A program made the position numbers and the translations under genes. The notes below the pieces were generated by a model. It had not been told where the DNA came from, ran no database searches, and was given only the letters and a program-made list of their open reading frames with translations. This document shows, one piece after another, positions 1 to 8,128 of a DNA stretch of 64,000 nucleotides; position 1 is the stretch's first letter; every line of letters starts with the position of its first letter. This DNA is from Neobacillus citreus (lineage in GTDB: Bacteria; Bacillota; Bacilli; Bacillales; Cytobacillaceae), in the NCBI RefSeq assembly GCF_018343545.2, contig NZ_JAGYPE020000023.1, positions 1 through 64,000 of the forward strand, given 5' to 3'.

Positions 1-13
1 TCTGCAACTAGGC

Positions 14-146
14 CTGTTAATTTCCGCTCCGGGCACTCGCTTTCCGCGGGGAGGTCCTGGAGCCTCCTCGGCGCTATTGCGCCTGTGGGGTCTCCAGTGA
101 CCTCTATATCCCGCAGGAGTCGAGTGCCCTCCGCTCCAATCAACAG
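14..146. repeat. GC-rich terminal-inverted-repeat element, copy A
   Basis: About 133 bp that is much more GC-rich than its surroundings. It is bounded by CTGTTAATTTCCG on the left and ending CCAATCAACAG on the right, which are imperfect inverted repeats. Internal blocks such as CACTCGCTTTCCGCGGGG and GAGCCTCCTCG recur in inverted orientation in the copy at 387-520. It has no coding capacity and would fold into a long imperfect hairpin. Similar GC-rich intergenic elements are common in Bacillaceae; whether it is mobile is not shown here. Confidence 0.75.
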
Positions 147-386
147 GGAGGCAATACAACCTAAAGTATTGCAACACACTTGTTTCTAACCTGGCTGGCT
201 ATGTGTGTTGCAATTTTTTTATTTTGGCAGGCTTTTTTCAATTAGATAAGGAACAAACGAACAATGCCTAAGTTATATATCATTTGAAAAATAATATTAA
301 AAGTCATGCCTGTAGTGTTGGTTAAGACAACAGAACACCACTTTTATTATTATTTATTGTAAAAATCGAGGTCTTTATTAATACAC

Positions 387-520
387 CTGTTGATTGGCGT
401 GGAAGGCACGAAGACTCCTGCGGGAGTACGGGGCAGGGGAGACCCCGCAGGAGCTTTAGCGACGAGGAGGCTCCCCGCAACGCCCGCGGAAAGCGAAGTG
501 CCTGGAGCGCCAATCAACAG
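387..520. repeat. GC-rich terminal-inverted-repeat element, copy B
   Basis: 134 bp with 13-bp perfect terminal inverted repeats, CTGTTGATTGGCG at 387-399 and CGCCAATCAACAG at 508-520. It matches copy A at 14-146 in the opposite orientation. Short open frames on both strands across it are products of the GC-rich palindrome and are not genes. The 240 bp between the two copies is AT-rich and shows no gene. The MITE-like boundaries suggest a short non-autonomous element. Confidence 0.8.
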
Positions 521-621
521 ACTTGTTAAAAAGCCTATATATTTACATTATTATAATAAACAAAATAAAAGGCTATCGAATGATTTTCGACAGCCTGTTC
601 TGTGCAAATCCGCAATGCTTT

Positions 622-879
622 TCATTTTTTTACTAATTCTGCAAAAAGTTTATTGACCTCCCGGGCTGTTTGCGGGCCGGCGGATTTGGCAATTTCCCTT
701 ACCAATTGGGCACGCTGGAGGTCATCAAAAATATTAATATTTTTTCCTCTTAAATATTCGGCTATTTTTTTTGCCTGACTGCGGGTTATGGCTATATTAA
801 ATTGGTTTGCATATTTTAGCAGTTCATCGGCAGTGATGGTATTTATTTTATGATTGATAATACTTTCAAAAATCTTCAC
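622..879 (-). CDS. yqfT: DUF2624 family protein YqfT
   Basis: Small cytoplasmic, helix-rich protein of 85 residues from the GTG at 879. It matches the YqfT/DUF2624 family of bacilli, whose function is unknown. I prefer 879 to the GTG at 888 because the GGAGGA ribosome site lies directly against 888 but 9 nt before 879. The sequence is lysine/alanine rich with a central block ITRSQAKKIAEYLRGKNINI and no catalytic motif or membrane segment. It sits upstream of, and divergent from, the zinc transport genes, as remembered for B. subtilis, although yqfU is missing between them. Confidence 0.8.
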   Translation of the reverse strand: MKIFESIINHKINTITADELLKYANQFNIAITRSQAKKIAEYLRGKNINIFDDLQRAQLVREIAKSAGPQTAREVNKLFAELVKK

Positions 880-975
880 CTTAATCACTCCTCCATGCTA
901 ATTTATGAAAAAGCGGCTGGAGTGTGACAGTGACTTATAAAGGCGGTTAAATAAGACATTCGCGAATTGCTCTGC

Positions 976-1036
976 TTTACAAACACAAAATAACTATTGT
1001 ATACTACATAAAGTTAAATCGGAATGATTCTTAAAA
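976..1036 (+). promoter_or_regulatory. znuCB-zur promoter with Zur box
   Basis: A sigma-A type promoter is visible: TTTACA at 976-981, an 18-bp spacer, then TATACT at 1000-1005. A 21-bp Zur-box-like site follows at 1016-1036. Its left half AAATCGGAAT has one mismatch to the Bacillus Zur consensus half AAATCGTAAT; after a central G the right half is degenerate. The position around the transcription start fits repression by zinc-loaded Zur, the third gene of the operon, and so autoregulation. Function is inferred from the motif. Confidence 0.6.
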
Positions 1037-1058
1037 TTAAAGTGAGAGTGCGAAATCT

Positions 1059-1826
1059 ATGCAATCAATTATTGATATTAAACAGCTGTCCTATCGATAT
1101 GAAAAGGACATCGTTCTTGAAAACATCAATTTATCCGTGGAAAAGGGTGCGTTTCTCGCCATTGTCGGCCCCAATGGTTCTGGAAAATCAACACTATTAA
1201 AGTTAGTTTTGGGATTATTAAAGCTGCAAAAGGGAGAAATTTACCTATTTGGCCAAGAAATCAATAAATTTAAAAATTGGGACAAAATCGGTTACGTTTC
1301 CCAAAAAGCCAACTCCTTTAACACGGGTTTCCCGGCGACCGTATATGAGGTAGTGGCAAGCGGGTTAACAAAAAAGCTGGGCCTGTTGTCTTTTTTCAAA
1401 AAGGAGTACTCGGAAAAAGTATTAGCCTCATTGGATGCAGTAGGGATGAAAAAATTTAAAGACCGAAATATTGGCGAGCTTTCAGGCGGGCAGCAGCAGC
1501 GGGTATTTATAGCTAGAGCCTTGGTGAGTGAGCCAGAGCTGTTGATACTTGACGAACCAACCGTTGGGGTTGATGCAGAGAACATAAAGGCTTTTTATGA
1601 AATGCTTGATGTGTTAAATAAAAATAAGGCGATTACATTGGTGATGGTCACACATGACATCGGGACCGTTTCCGATAAGGTATCCCATGTAGCCTGTTTA
1701 AATAAGCATTTGCATTTTCACGGACTGACAAATGAATTTGAGCAGATGAGAATGGAAGACCTGTCATCATTCTATGGACATGATGTGCAATTGCTAACTC
1801 ATCATCATGAACACGGAGGCGTATAG
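1059..1826 (+). CDS. znuC: zinc ABC transporter, ATP-binding protein ZnuC/AdcC
   Basis: ATPase subunit (255 aa) of a zinc uptake ABC transporter, acting on the inner face of the membrane with the permease encoded next. Visible motifs are Walker A GPNGSGKS near residue 37, signature LSGGQQQR, Walker B LLILDEP and the H-loop VTHD. The C-terminus ends in a histidine cluster HHHEHGG, common in zinc ATPases. It overlaps or abuts znuB and is followed by zur, so the set matches the zurAM-zur operon of B. subtilis. A Zur-box promoter lies just upstream. The substrate-binding lipoprotein is not in the window. Confidence 0.93.
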   Translation: MQSIIDIKQLSYRYEKDIVLENINLSVEKGAFLAIVGPNGSGKSTLLKLVLGLLKLQKGEIYLFGQEINKFKNWDKIGYVSQKANSFNTGFPATVYEVVASGLTKKLGLLSFFKKEYSEKVLASLDAVGMKKFKDRNIGELSGGQQQRVFIARALVSEPELLILDEPTVGVDAENIKAFYEMLDVLNKNKAITLVMVTHDIGTVSDKVSHVACLNKHLHFHGLTNEFEQMRMEDLSSFYGHDVQLLTHHHEHGGV

Positions 1827-1827
1827 T

Positions 1828-2667
1828 ATGATTCAAGGGATTTTACATTATGAATTTTTACAAAACGCCTTCTTAACTGGAATGTTAATTGGCATTCTAG
1901 CTCCATTATTGGGAGTATTTATTGTGGTTAGAAGATTGTCTTTGATTGCCGATGCGCTTAGCCATGTAACTTTGGCAGGGATTGCGGCAAGTCTGTTGCT
2001 TGAGCGCTATGTTACCGCACTTACGGGCCTGAATCCATTGTATATGGGCATGGTTTTTTCGGTTGGCGGGGCCTTATTTATTGAAAAGCTAAGAGGAGTC
2101 TACAAGCACTATCAAGAGCTGGCGATTCCGATTATTCTTTCCGGAGGAATCGGGCTGGGGGTTATATTTATATCTCTTGCCAAAGGCTTTAATACAGATT
2201 TGTTCAGTTATTTATTTGGTAGTGTATCAGCCGTCAGCCGTACCGACCTTTGGGTGATTCTGGTAATCGGTATTGCAGTGGTACTGGCTGTGGTTCTCTT
2301 GTATAAAGAGCTGTTTTTATTGTCTTTTGATGAGGAATACGCCAAGGCTTCCGGTATTGCAGCAAAAAGCATCCATTTCATTTTCATTATTTTAGTGGCG
2401 CTGGTCATAGCAGCTTCAATGAGAATTGTTGGAATCCTGTTGGTTTCTTCGTTAATGACACTTCCTGTTGCAGCAAGTATCCGAATTGCCAAAGGGTTTA
2501 GGCAGGCTATTATTTTATCGGTTATCTTCGGTGAAGCTTCGGTGCTTGGCGGGCTGAGCCTTGCTTATTATTTGGACTTGGCTCCAGGTGGAACAATTGT
2601 CATGCTCTCTGTATTGATATTAATATTGGCGATATTTTATAAAAAAATCTTGGTGAATAAAGCATAA
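1828..2667 (+). CDS. znuB: zinc ABC transporter permease ZnuB
   Basis: Membrane permease (279 aa) of the ABC-3 family that forms the zinc channel with ZnuC. About eight hydrophobic helices are evident, with the family pattern VVRRLSLIADALSHVTLAG near the N-terminus. The start at 1828 is chosen over an in-frame ATG at 1807 because GGAGG lies 8 nt before 1828, whereas 1807 lies inside znuC. It begins 2 nt after the znuC stop, indicating translational coupling. Manganese or iron permeases share the fold; the adjacent zur gene and Zur box favour zinc. Confidence 0.92.
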   Translation: MIQGILHYEFLQNAFLTGMLIGILAPLLGVFIVVRRLSLIADALSHVTLAGIAASLLLERYVTALTGLNPLYMGMVFSVGGALFIEKLRGVYKHYQELAIPIILSGGIGLGVIFISLAKGFNTDLFSYLFGSVSAVSRTDLWVILVIGIAVVLAVVLLYKELFLLSFDEEYAKASGIAAKSIHFIFIILVALVIAASMRIVGILLVSSLMTLPVAASIRIAKGFRQAIILSVIFGEASVLGGLSLAYYLDLAPGGTIVMLSVLILILAIFYKKILVNKA

Positions 2668-2680
2668 GCGAGGTGTGTAA

Positions 2681-3094
2681 ATGATGAATGTACAAGAAGC
2701 ACTTCAATTTTTAAAGGAAAATGGATTTAAGCAGACAGGAAAAAGGGAAGATATGCTTCAATTGTTTGCTGAAAGCGATAAATATTTAACAGCAAAAGAT
2801 GTTTTAGATCTATTGAAGGATGATTACCCGGGCTTAAGTTTTGATACTATTTACCGTAACCTTTCCCTTTTTGTTAACATGGGGATACTAGAGATGACGG
2901 AGTTGTCAGGCGAAAAACATTTTCGTTTTTCCTGCTCGCACACCCATCATCACCATCATTTTATTTGCTTAAGCTGCGGCAAGTCGAAAGAAATTGAAAC
3001 ATGTCCGATGGAGGGCCTCAGTGCAAATTTAAAAGGCTACGACATCTCCGGGCATAAATTCGAAATATATGGCCGCTGTCCGGATTGTGTATAA
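2681..3094 (+). CDS. zur: Fur-family zinc uptake regulator Zur
   Basis: Zinc-responsive repressor of the Fur family, 137 aa. The N-terminal winged helix (residues 1-80, with [12 protein letters not shown] as recognition region) is followed by a histidine cluster [14 protein letters not shown] and a second pair in GRCPDC. These give the two CxxC motifs that hold structural zinc in Fur proteins. Its place as third gene behind znuCB and the upstream Zur box support Zur rather than Fur or PerR. The first of two adjacent ATG codons is used; the second is equally possible. A bidirectional terminator follows. Confidence 0.9.
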   Translation: MMNVQEALQFLKENGFKQTGKREDMLQLFAESDKYLTAKDVLDLLKDDYPGLSFDTIYRNLSLFVNMGILEMTELSGEKHFRFSCSHTHHHHHFICLSCGKSKEIETCPMEGLSANLKGYDISGHKFEIYGRCPDCV

Positions 3095-3100
3095 TAAAAA

Positions 3101-3148
3101 AGCTGACCCATGAGCGGAGTGACTGCTCATTTGGGACAGCTTTTTTTA
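3101..3148. terminator. bidirectional terminator zur/yqfW
   Basis: Hairpin AGCTGACCCATGAGC...GCTCATTTGGGACAGCT followed by T7 on the plus strand, with an A run on the other side. It lies between the convergent zur and yqfW genes and can serve both. Confidence 0.85.
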
Positions 3149-3151
3149 TTT

Positions 3152-3754
3152 TTATTTCATTGACCCAGCCATTTCTCGTATATTTTCCTGCTTCCTAAGC
3201 CAGTTCTCTACCCAAATGGCTGCTTCTGCCCAGTCATTGACCCGGATGACACCTTGTGGAATGGGCTCTTGATTATAGGGAGTATCAAATAAAATGACCG
3301 GAATTCCGCATTCTTCATGAAGGGCAACGGCGTTGTCGTGTTTATCCTCAAAAAAGAGATCCACTTTCAGATTTTTAGCCGTTTCTACCTTGTCATGAGA
3401 GCCAATCAGTTCGATGTGATGAAAGGTTAATCCATGCGCTGAAAACCAATTTTCGGTCACCTCGAGCAGATGCGGTCCTCGGGCACTGATAAAAAACAAT
3501 TCATGTTCATTTTTCCATTTATTTAATATCGGCTTTACGCCTTTAGCAAGTGGAGAACCTTCATATATAATCGGCTCATTTTCTGAAAACCAATGGGCAA
3601 ATACTTTTTCATCCACTTTCACAAAAGGAGTTAAATTGTATTGGGTGATGTCCTCATAAGCAATGTTCATCCCAAATGCCTTGTTTATAAAAGGCAATAA
3701 CGATGTAGGGCAGGTAACTGTTCCATCAATATCAATTCCAAATCTTTTTTTCAT
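3152..3754 (-). CDS. yqfW: HAD-type putative 5'-nucleotidase YqfW
   Basis: Cytoplasmic haloacid dehalogenase-superfamily phosphatase, 200 aa. HAD motif I is DIDGTVTCP at the N-terminus (nucleophile first Asp). Motif II is around FFISARG, and the acidic motif is DLFFEDKHDNA. It belongs to the 5'(3')-deoxyribonucleotidase-like group to which YqfW is assigned; the true substrate is unknown. The ATG at 3754 is preferred to the upstream GTG at 3766, since GAAGGTG lies 9 nt before 3754. It converges on zur and shares its terminator. Confidence 0.85.
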   Translation of the reverse strand: MKKRFGIDIDGTVTCPTSLLPFINKAFGMNIAYEDITQYNLTPFVKVDEKVFAHWFSENEPIIYEGSPLAKGVKPILNKWKNEHELFFISARGPHLLEVTENWFSAHGLTFHHIELIGSHDKVETAKNLKVDLFFEDKHDNAVALHEECGIPVILFDTPYNQEPIPQGVIRVNDWAEAAIWVENWLRKQENIREMAGSMK

Positions 3755-3942
3755 TTTTAAATTCACCTTCTGTTGTTTCCTCAGTTCTATTTTTATTTTA
3801 CCAAAGACCGTGAACTGTTTGGCATGAAATATTTTGCGGAATATGAAATAACTAACTAGTTAAGACAAACATTGTCATAGTAAAAAGGCTTTAATGACAA
3901 ACAATAATAAATGCTCCTACATTGAAAGTGAGGGATTAAAGG

Positions 3943-4485
3943 ATGGCAGATGAACGCGACACGAAGGTGCAAGAAGCTCTTCGTGGCCCAATTATCGGTG
4001 AAGATATACCAAATTCTCCATCGGATTATCGTGAGGCCACAACTTCCGAAATCGCAACACCTGTAACAACCCAAGCTTCCAAATATAATGAGGAAACTGC
4101 AGATGAATTTGGAGCGTCTGTCCCAATGAGGGTATCTTTAAAGAAAGATGATCCGCCAATTGGGGCATCCGTGCCAATCCGTTCTTCCTATAATGAAGAA
4201 ACTGCTGCCGAAATCGCGGCCCCCGTACCTATTATAAGAGGCAGGGAAAAAGACGATATTGGTGATAATGGTCGAGGACGTGCGGTCGGCGGTGCCGGAC
4301 TAGGGACTGTCGCACTGGTCCTTTCCATTTTATCCTTGTTCGTAATGCCAATCCTGTTTGGTGCAGCAGGAATTATTCTGGGATTTGTTGCTAGGCGCCG
4401 CGGCTCCGAAGGGCTTGGAGCGTGGGCTATTGGGATTGGAGCGGTATCGATTATCATCGGAATCTTTATTCTTCCGTTCTTTTAA
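3943..4485 (+). CDS. yqfX: DUF4190 membrane protein YqfX
   Basis: 180-aa protein in two parts. Residues 1-112 are hydrophilic and carry degenerate repeats: Y29REATTSEIATP, Y48NEETADEFGASVP and Y83NEETAAEIAAPVP. Residues 115-180 hold two hydrophobic helices with the glycine-rich hairpin FGAAGIILGFVARRRGSEG, characteristic of DUF4190. Function is unknown. The placement between yqfW and ispG matches B. subtilis yqfX. GAGGG 8 nt before the ATG supports the start. The N-terminal repeats look like a flexible cytosolic linker or a small interaction region. Confidence 0.8.
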   Translation: MADERDTKVQEALRGPIIGEDIPNSPSDYREATTSEIATPVTTQASKYNEETADEFGASVPMRVSLKKDDPPIGASVPIRSSYNEETAAEIAAPVPIIRGREKDDIGDNGRGRAVGGAGLGTVALVLSILSLFVMPILFGAAGIILGFVARRRGSEGLGAWAIGIGAVSIIIGIFILPFF

Positions 4486-4500
4486 CATAGGAGCAAAGAA

Positions 4501-4531
4501 AAGAGGCTGTCTTTCGGGACGGCCTCTTGTG
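4501..4531. terminator. bidirectional terminator yqfX/ispG
   Basis: Stem AAGAGGCTGTC / GACGGCCTCTT with loop TTTCGG, located between convergent yqfX and ispG. Confidence 0.75.
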
Positions 4532-4539
4532 ATGTTTAC

Positions 4540-5649
4540 CTATTTGTTTACCTTTTCTTCTGCTTCCTTCTTGCGGAAATATTCTTCGGCAAGCTGGTCA
4601 ATTTCCTTTTTGAGTTCTTCGACCATTTGTGATTCTGGCACCTTCCGGACAATCTCGCCTTTTCTAAACAATAGACCTTCACCACGGGCACCGGCAATTC
4701 CGATGTCTGCTTCACGAGCTTCACCAGGTCCATTTACCGCGCAGCCTAGAACTGAAACCTTGATAGGTGCTTTAATATGGGAGATATATTCCTCTACCTC
4801 ATTGGCGATGCTGATCAGGTCTATTTCAATGCGCCCGCAGGTAGGGCAGGAAATTAAGGTAGCAGCATTGGAGGAAAGGTGGAATACCTTCAAAAGCTCA
4901 CGAGCTACTTTAACCTCTTCAACTGGGTCTGCACTTAATGAAACCCTTACCGTATTACCAATACCTTTGCTGATAATTGCACCTAATCCGGCTGCACTTT
5001 TAATGGTTCCGGAGAAAAGTGTTCCGGATTCGGTTATCCCAAGATGCAATGGATAATCGAAGGTGCGGGCCGCTTTTTCATATGCTTCAATAGCCAAATT
5101 GACATCAGAAGCCTTCATTGAAACGATAATATCGTGGAAGTCCAAGTCCTCTAGAATTTTGATATGATGGAGGGCGCTTTCGACCATTCCATCAGCGGTT
5201 GGGTAGCCGTATTTATCAAGAATTCGTTTTTCCAATGACCCCGCATTTACACCGATCCGGATTGGAATTCCTTTTTCTTTAGCGGCTTTTACTACCGCTT
5301 CAACCTTTTCTTTTCTGCCGATATTTCCAGGATTGATCCTGATTTTATCAGCGCCGCCTTCAATCGCCTTTAGTGCCAATTTATAATCGAAGTGGATATC
5401 AACAACAAGTGGAATGTTGATTCTTTTTTTGATTTCAGGAATGGCATTTGCAGCCCTTTCATCTGGGCATGCGACCCGGACAATTTGGCAACCTGCTTCC
5501 TCAAGCCGTTTGATTTCGGCAACAGTAGCCTCTACATCATGGGTTTTAGTGGTTGTCATACTTTGAATGATAATTTCATTATTGCCGCCGATGGTTAAAT
5601 TGCCAACCTTGATCGGCCGTGTTTTCGTACGATGTATAATTTCACTCAC
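4540..5649 (-). CDS. ispG: 4-hydroxy-3-methylbut-2-en-1-yl diphosphate synthase IspG
   Basis: Iron-sulfur enzyme of the MEP isoprenoid pathway that reduces methylerythritol cyclodiphosphate to HMBPP in the cytoplasm. The 369-aa length and sequence are typical of the short bacterial type. The N-terminal TIM barrel ([29 protein letters not shown]) precedes a C-terminal domain whose cysteines SCPTCGR and [11 protein letters not shown], with a later Glu, bind the 4Fe-4S cluster. GTG start with AAGGAG 10 nt upstream. The gene stands alone, convergent with yqfX. Identification is secure. Confidence 0.96.
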   Translation of the reverse strand: MSEIIHRTKTRPIKVGNLTIGGNNEIIIQSMTTTKTHDVEATVAEIKRLEEAGCQIVRVACPDERAANAIPEIKKRINIPLVVDIHFDYKLALKAIEGGADKIRINPGNIGRKEKVEAVVKAAKEKGIPIRIGVNAGSLEKRILDKYGYPTADGMVESALHHIKILEDLDFHDIIVSMKASDVNLAIEAYEKAARTFDYPLHLGITESGTLFSGTIKSAAGLGAIISKGIGNTVRVSLSADPVEEVKVARELLKVFHLSSNAATLISCPTCGRIEIDLISIANEVEEYISHIKAPIKVSVLGCAVNGPGEAREADIGIAGARGEGLLFRKGEIVRKVPESQMVEELKKEIDQLAEEYFRKKEAEEKVNK

Positions 5650-5754
5650 GTGGAATTCGCTCCTTTAGCTGGATTCGAATATAGAATTAAAAACAATTCA
5701 CCTTTTATTGTATCAGCCTGCATCTAATTTTGACAAGAATAAGGATTATCCTCA

Positions 5755-6084
5755 TTAGTTTGAGTAATCCGGAAAATGATATGTAGAACCGATTTGTATT
5801 TTTTCTGGTGACTTTCCTGGATTTAATGCCTGAAAGTCTTCTATTAACTCAGAAATAGATACAGGAAGAGATTTTCCTAATTGGTGCTCGACAATGGAAA
5901 TAACAGTTTGACCTGGTTTTACCTTTTCTGTAAAAGAAGGGATGCTGGTACTAGGTTTAGCGGTTTGATTAACATTTGCCTCTACCTGAATGTTTGCTGT
6001 AGAAGGCAAAGTGCCGACAGTTAAGTCGAAGTAAATCACATATATGACTAAAATGGCAATTAAAACACCAAACAATTTTTTCAT
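5755..6084 (-). CDS. yqfZ: membrane-anchored LysM protein YqfZ
   Basis: 109-aa protein with an N-terminal hydrophobic segment (residues 4-20, LFGVLIAILVIYVIYFD) and a C-terminal LysM-type module (about residues 55-107: VKPGQTVISIVE...LNPG...IQIGSTYHFP). It is likely anchored in the membrane with LysM facing peptidoglycan. The ATG at 6084 is chosen because GGAGG lies 8 nt upstream; a longer frame to 6099 has no ribosome site. It matches yqfZ by position beside ispG. LysM binding to cell wall is family knowledge; no enzymatic domain is seen. Confidence 0.8.
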   Translation of the reverse strand: MKKLFGVLIAILVIYVIYFDLTVGTLPSTANIQVEANVNQTAKPSTSIPSFTEKVKPGQTVISIVEHQLGKSLPVSISELIEDFQALNPGKSPEKIQIGSTYHFPDYSN

Positions 6085-6156
6085 TGGACAAGCCTCCAAA
6101 CAAAAGTTTCTACAAACCTATGCTTGTCCACCTTTAAATAGAACTCATAAATGAAA

Positions 6157-6181
6157 AAAGCATCCATTCAATGGATGCTTT
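6157..6181 (-). terminator. terminator of the DUF1189 gene
   Basis: Perfect stem AAAGCATCCAT / ATGGATGCTTT at the 3' end of the DUF1189 gene, overlapping its stop, with a T-rich tract on the minus strand. Confidence 0.7.
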
Positions 6182-6953
6182 AACTACTTTTTTTCGGTTT
6201 TGGGATTTCATTTATCGCCAAATATAAAACAATGATAACGACAAACCAATTGATCCAAAAGCTGTTTGGTACGGCTGTTTTCAGTGCGGCCATTATCGTA
6301 AAAAATAATGTCGGCAATGTTTCACTGTATGCGGCCATTCTCCATAAATGGCGATAGGTAAGCTTTCTTCCGGCAAGATTTTTTAACACAAGTCCGATTA
6401 AAGCAAGAACAGAAACTTCAATGAAACTAGCGGCACTTGAAAACAAATAGATGAATAAGGAGACAATCGGGATAATAATGCCCTTTAGTCCACTAATCGA
6501 GTTAATAAAGTCAACGAGATCGTTCTTTGAAAGTTTCAGCCCTTCCATCATGGAATAGGGGTATGTATCGCTTTGGCCACCGGCTGTCATAACAAACTCA
6601 TCTTTTAACAGGGCGAACGTATTTCCTTGATCGGCTGCATCTTGACTAGAAACGACGCCGGTAGGGTCCAAAATAATCGTAAAATTATCCTTATTAATCG
6701 TTACAGGGACCTTAGTATCTGCCTCTAATTGTCCATTCTTTATCGTAAAATCAGGAGCCTCCTTTTCCAGAAAGGTTTCGGCAGAATCCAATCCGGTTGT
6801 TAACGCTGTGCTGAAATAAACAATCGACGGAAGGACGGAAATAAAAGTCAATAAGAAAACAAAAAGAATTGTTTTTCCGATACCTTGGAAACGAAATAAA
6901 GCTATGTCCTTCGGCGAGTAGATACTTTTAAATAATTGCTTGAAAATATTCAT
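6180..6953 (-). CDS. DUF1189 integral membrane protein (YqgB-like)
   Basis: 257-aa membrane protein. An N-terminal amphipathic stretch (FKQLFKSIYSPKDIALFRFQGIG) is typical of DUF1189. Helix 1 is at about 26-48, then an outside domain of about 100 residues, and several helices follow in the C-terminal half. The extracytoplasmic part contains 'LDPTGVVSSQD', seen in members of this family. Function is unknown. The ATG at 6953 has GAGGTGG 5 nt upstream and replaces the longer frame from 6980. Position next to yqfZ resembles B. subtilis yqgB; I am sure of the family, less of the symbol. Confidence 0.75.
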   Translation of the reverse strand: MNIFKQLFKSIYSPKDIALFRFQGIGKTILFVFLLTFISVLPSIVYFSTALTTGLDSAETFLEKEAPDFTIKNGQLEADTKVPVTINKDNFTIILDPTGVVSSQDAADQGNTFALLKDEFVMTAGGQSDTYPYSMMEGLKLSKNDLVDFINSISGLKGIIIPIVSLFIYLFSSAASFIEVSVLALIGLVLKNLAGRKLTYRHLWRMAAYSETLPTLFFTIMAALKTAVPNSFWINWFVVIIVLYLAINEIPKPKKSS

Positions 6954-7062
6954 AATAACCACCTCATATAGATTCACCATTCTATTGTAGCTTTTGAAGC
7001 TATGATAGACAAGAACAAGGTAGTTAACACTTTAAATAGAAGCGCCATAGAGGCAAATTCAA

Positions 7063-7758
7063 TCAGTTTAAGCCGCAAATTTCCGCAGAACAGTTTTGGC
7101 AATCCACGGTTTGCTTGAGGTAGTTGAGATTTCTTATCGTAAATTTTTGATTGTCATAGGAGATAATGTTTTGCTCTCGTAATTCCTTGAGGGCACGCTG
7201 AATCACTTCCCTAGTGCCAAAAGTCAAATTGGCCAATTCTTGGTGAGTCAAGGGTAAATCAATCAGGATCCCATCGGGTGTCATGACTCCATACGAATTA
7301 CATAGACGGATAAGGATTGAGTATAGGCCGCCTTTTTTACCGTTCATGATTAAATCCTGGCATTTCATCTGCACCTTCAAATAGCTTGTTGATAGCCATG
7401 TGGCAAGTGCTTGCATGGCTTCCGGATCCGTTAACACGAAATTTTCAAAGTCCTCCCGTTTGATGGCAATCGCTTCACAATCCGTCAAAGTTTTGGCATA
7501 GAACTGATAGCGGGGATTTGTTTTAAAAAGCTGGTATTCAATTATTAATTCTTGGTCATTCACGATTTTTAAAATAAAATCCTTTCCTCTAACGTGCATT
7601 CGTCCTAAGGCAATACCGCCATTTAGGAGTAGGTATATAAATTCGGCCGGATCTTTCTCATGGAACAGCACACTACCTGCTGTTATCTTTTGTACCGGCT
7701 CAGTCTTTTTGAAAAAATAATGTACTATTTCATAAATAGAAAGGCTGTTTTTCTGCAT
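7063..7758 (-). CDS. fnr: Fnr-type anaerobic regulator with C-terminal 4Fe-4S site
   Basis: Crp/Fnr-family transcription regulator, 231 aa. It has an N-terminal cyclic-nucleotide-binding fold, a dimer helix and a C-terminal helix-turn-helix with LTHQELANLTFGTREVIQRAL as recognition region. The C-terminus carries C220-x2-C-x4-C228 (CQNCSAEIC). This is the spacing that holds the 4Fe-4S cluster of B. subtilis Fnr, whose fourth ligand is an aspartate; D135 in QDLIMNGKKGG fits. I therefore call it an oxygen-sensing Fnr. The start at 7758 has AAGGAG 9 nt upstream; a frame reaching 7812 lacks a ribosome site. It is divergent from sodA. Confidence 0.83.
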   Translation of the reverse strand: MQKNSLSIYEIVHYFFKKTEPVQKITAGSVLFHEKDPAEFIYLLLNGGIALGRMHVRGKDFILKIVNDQELIIEYQLFKTNPRYQFYAKTLTDCEAIAIKREDFENFVLTDPEAMQALATWLSTSYLKVQMKCQDLIMNGKKGGLYSILIRLCNSYGVMTPDGILIDLPLTHQELANLTFGTREVIQRALKELREQNIISYDNQKFTIRNLNYLKQTVDCQNCSAEICGLN

Positions 7759-8128
7759 GTCCTGCCACTCCTTAAAACCATGTATATGATGATTAAAAGG
7801 AATAAAATCCATCTAGTCAATATGCTGTTTTACAAAATATGTAAATAAAAATAACTGCTATGACATAAATCGTTGACAGCATGCCGATTGCATGATTCAT
7901 GACAATTTTTCGAAAAGTGAATAGTTGTGAAATGTTAATGTGAAAAAACTGCATAAAAAGCTGAAAAGTGGATATTTTATATATGGTGGTTTAAGCAAAT
8001 TATTTGATACTTGCCACTCAACTTTGGTAATCTAAAGTCACAAAGCTTTGGAAATATTTTAAAATTCTTTGCGATGAATTTTAGTGTGCCAAGGCCTTTA
8101 AAAAATAGTACATAGGGAGGAATTTTTC
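7759..8128. other. divergent intergenic region fnr/sodA
   Basis: 370 bp, AT-rich, containing the divergent promoters of the Fnr-type gene and sodA. I see no RNA gene, riboswitch or additional small frame. Two direct TGTGA half-sites at 7926 and 7939 do not form an Fnr palindrome. AGGGAGG lies just before the sodA ATG. Confidence 0.6.

Noticed and set aside
322-656. Open frames of 63-88 codons on both strands
   Set aside because: They run through the GC-rich palindromic repeat element B and have no ribosome site or protein-like composition.
1807-1827. Upstream start for znuB
   Set aside because: It lies within znuC and has no ribosome site; 1828 has GGAGG at the right distance.
4358-5056. 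232-codon plus-strand frame
   Set aside because: It is antisense to ispG, whose protein signature is unmistakable; no ribosome site.
7926-7943. Possible Fnr box between fnr and sodA
   Set aside because: The two TGTGA half-sites are direct repeats, not the TGTGA-N6-TCACA palindrome.
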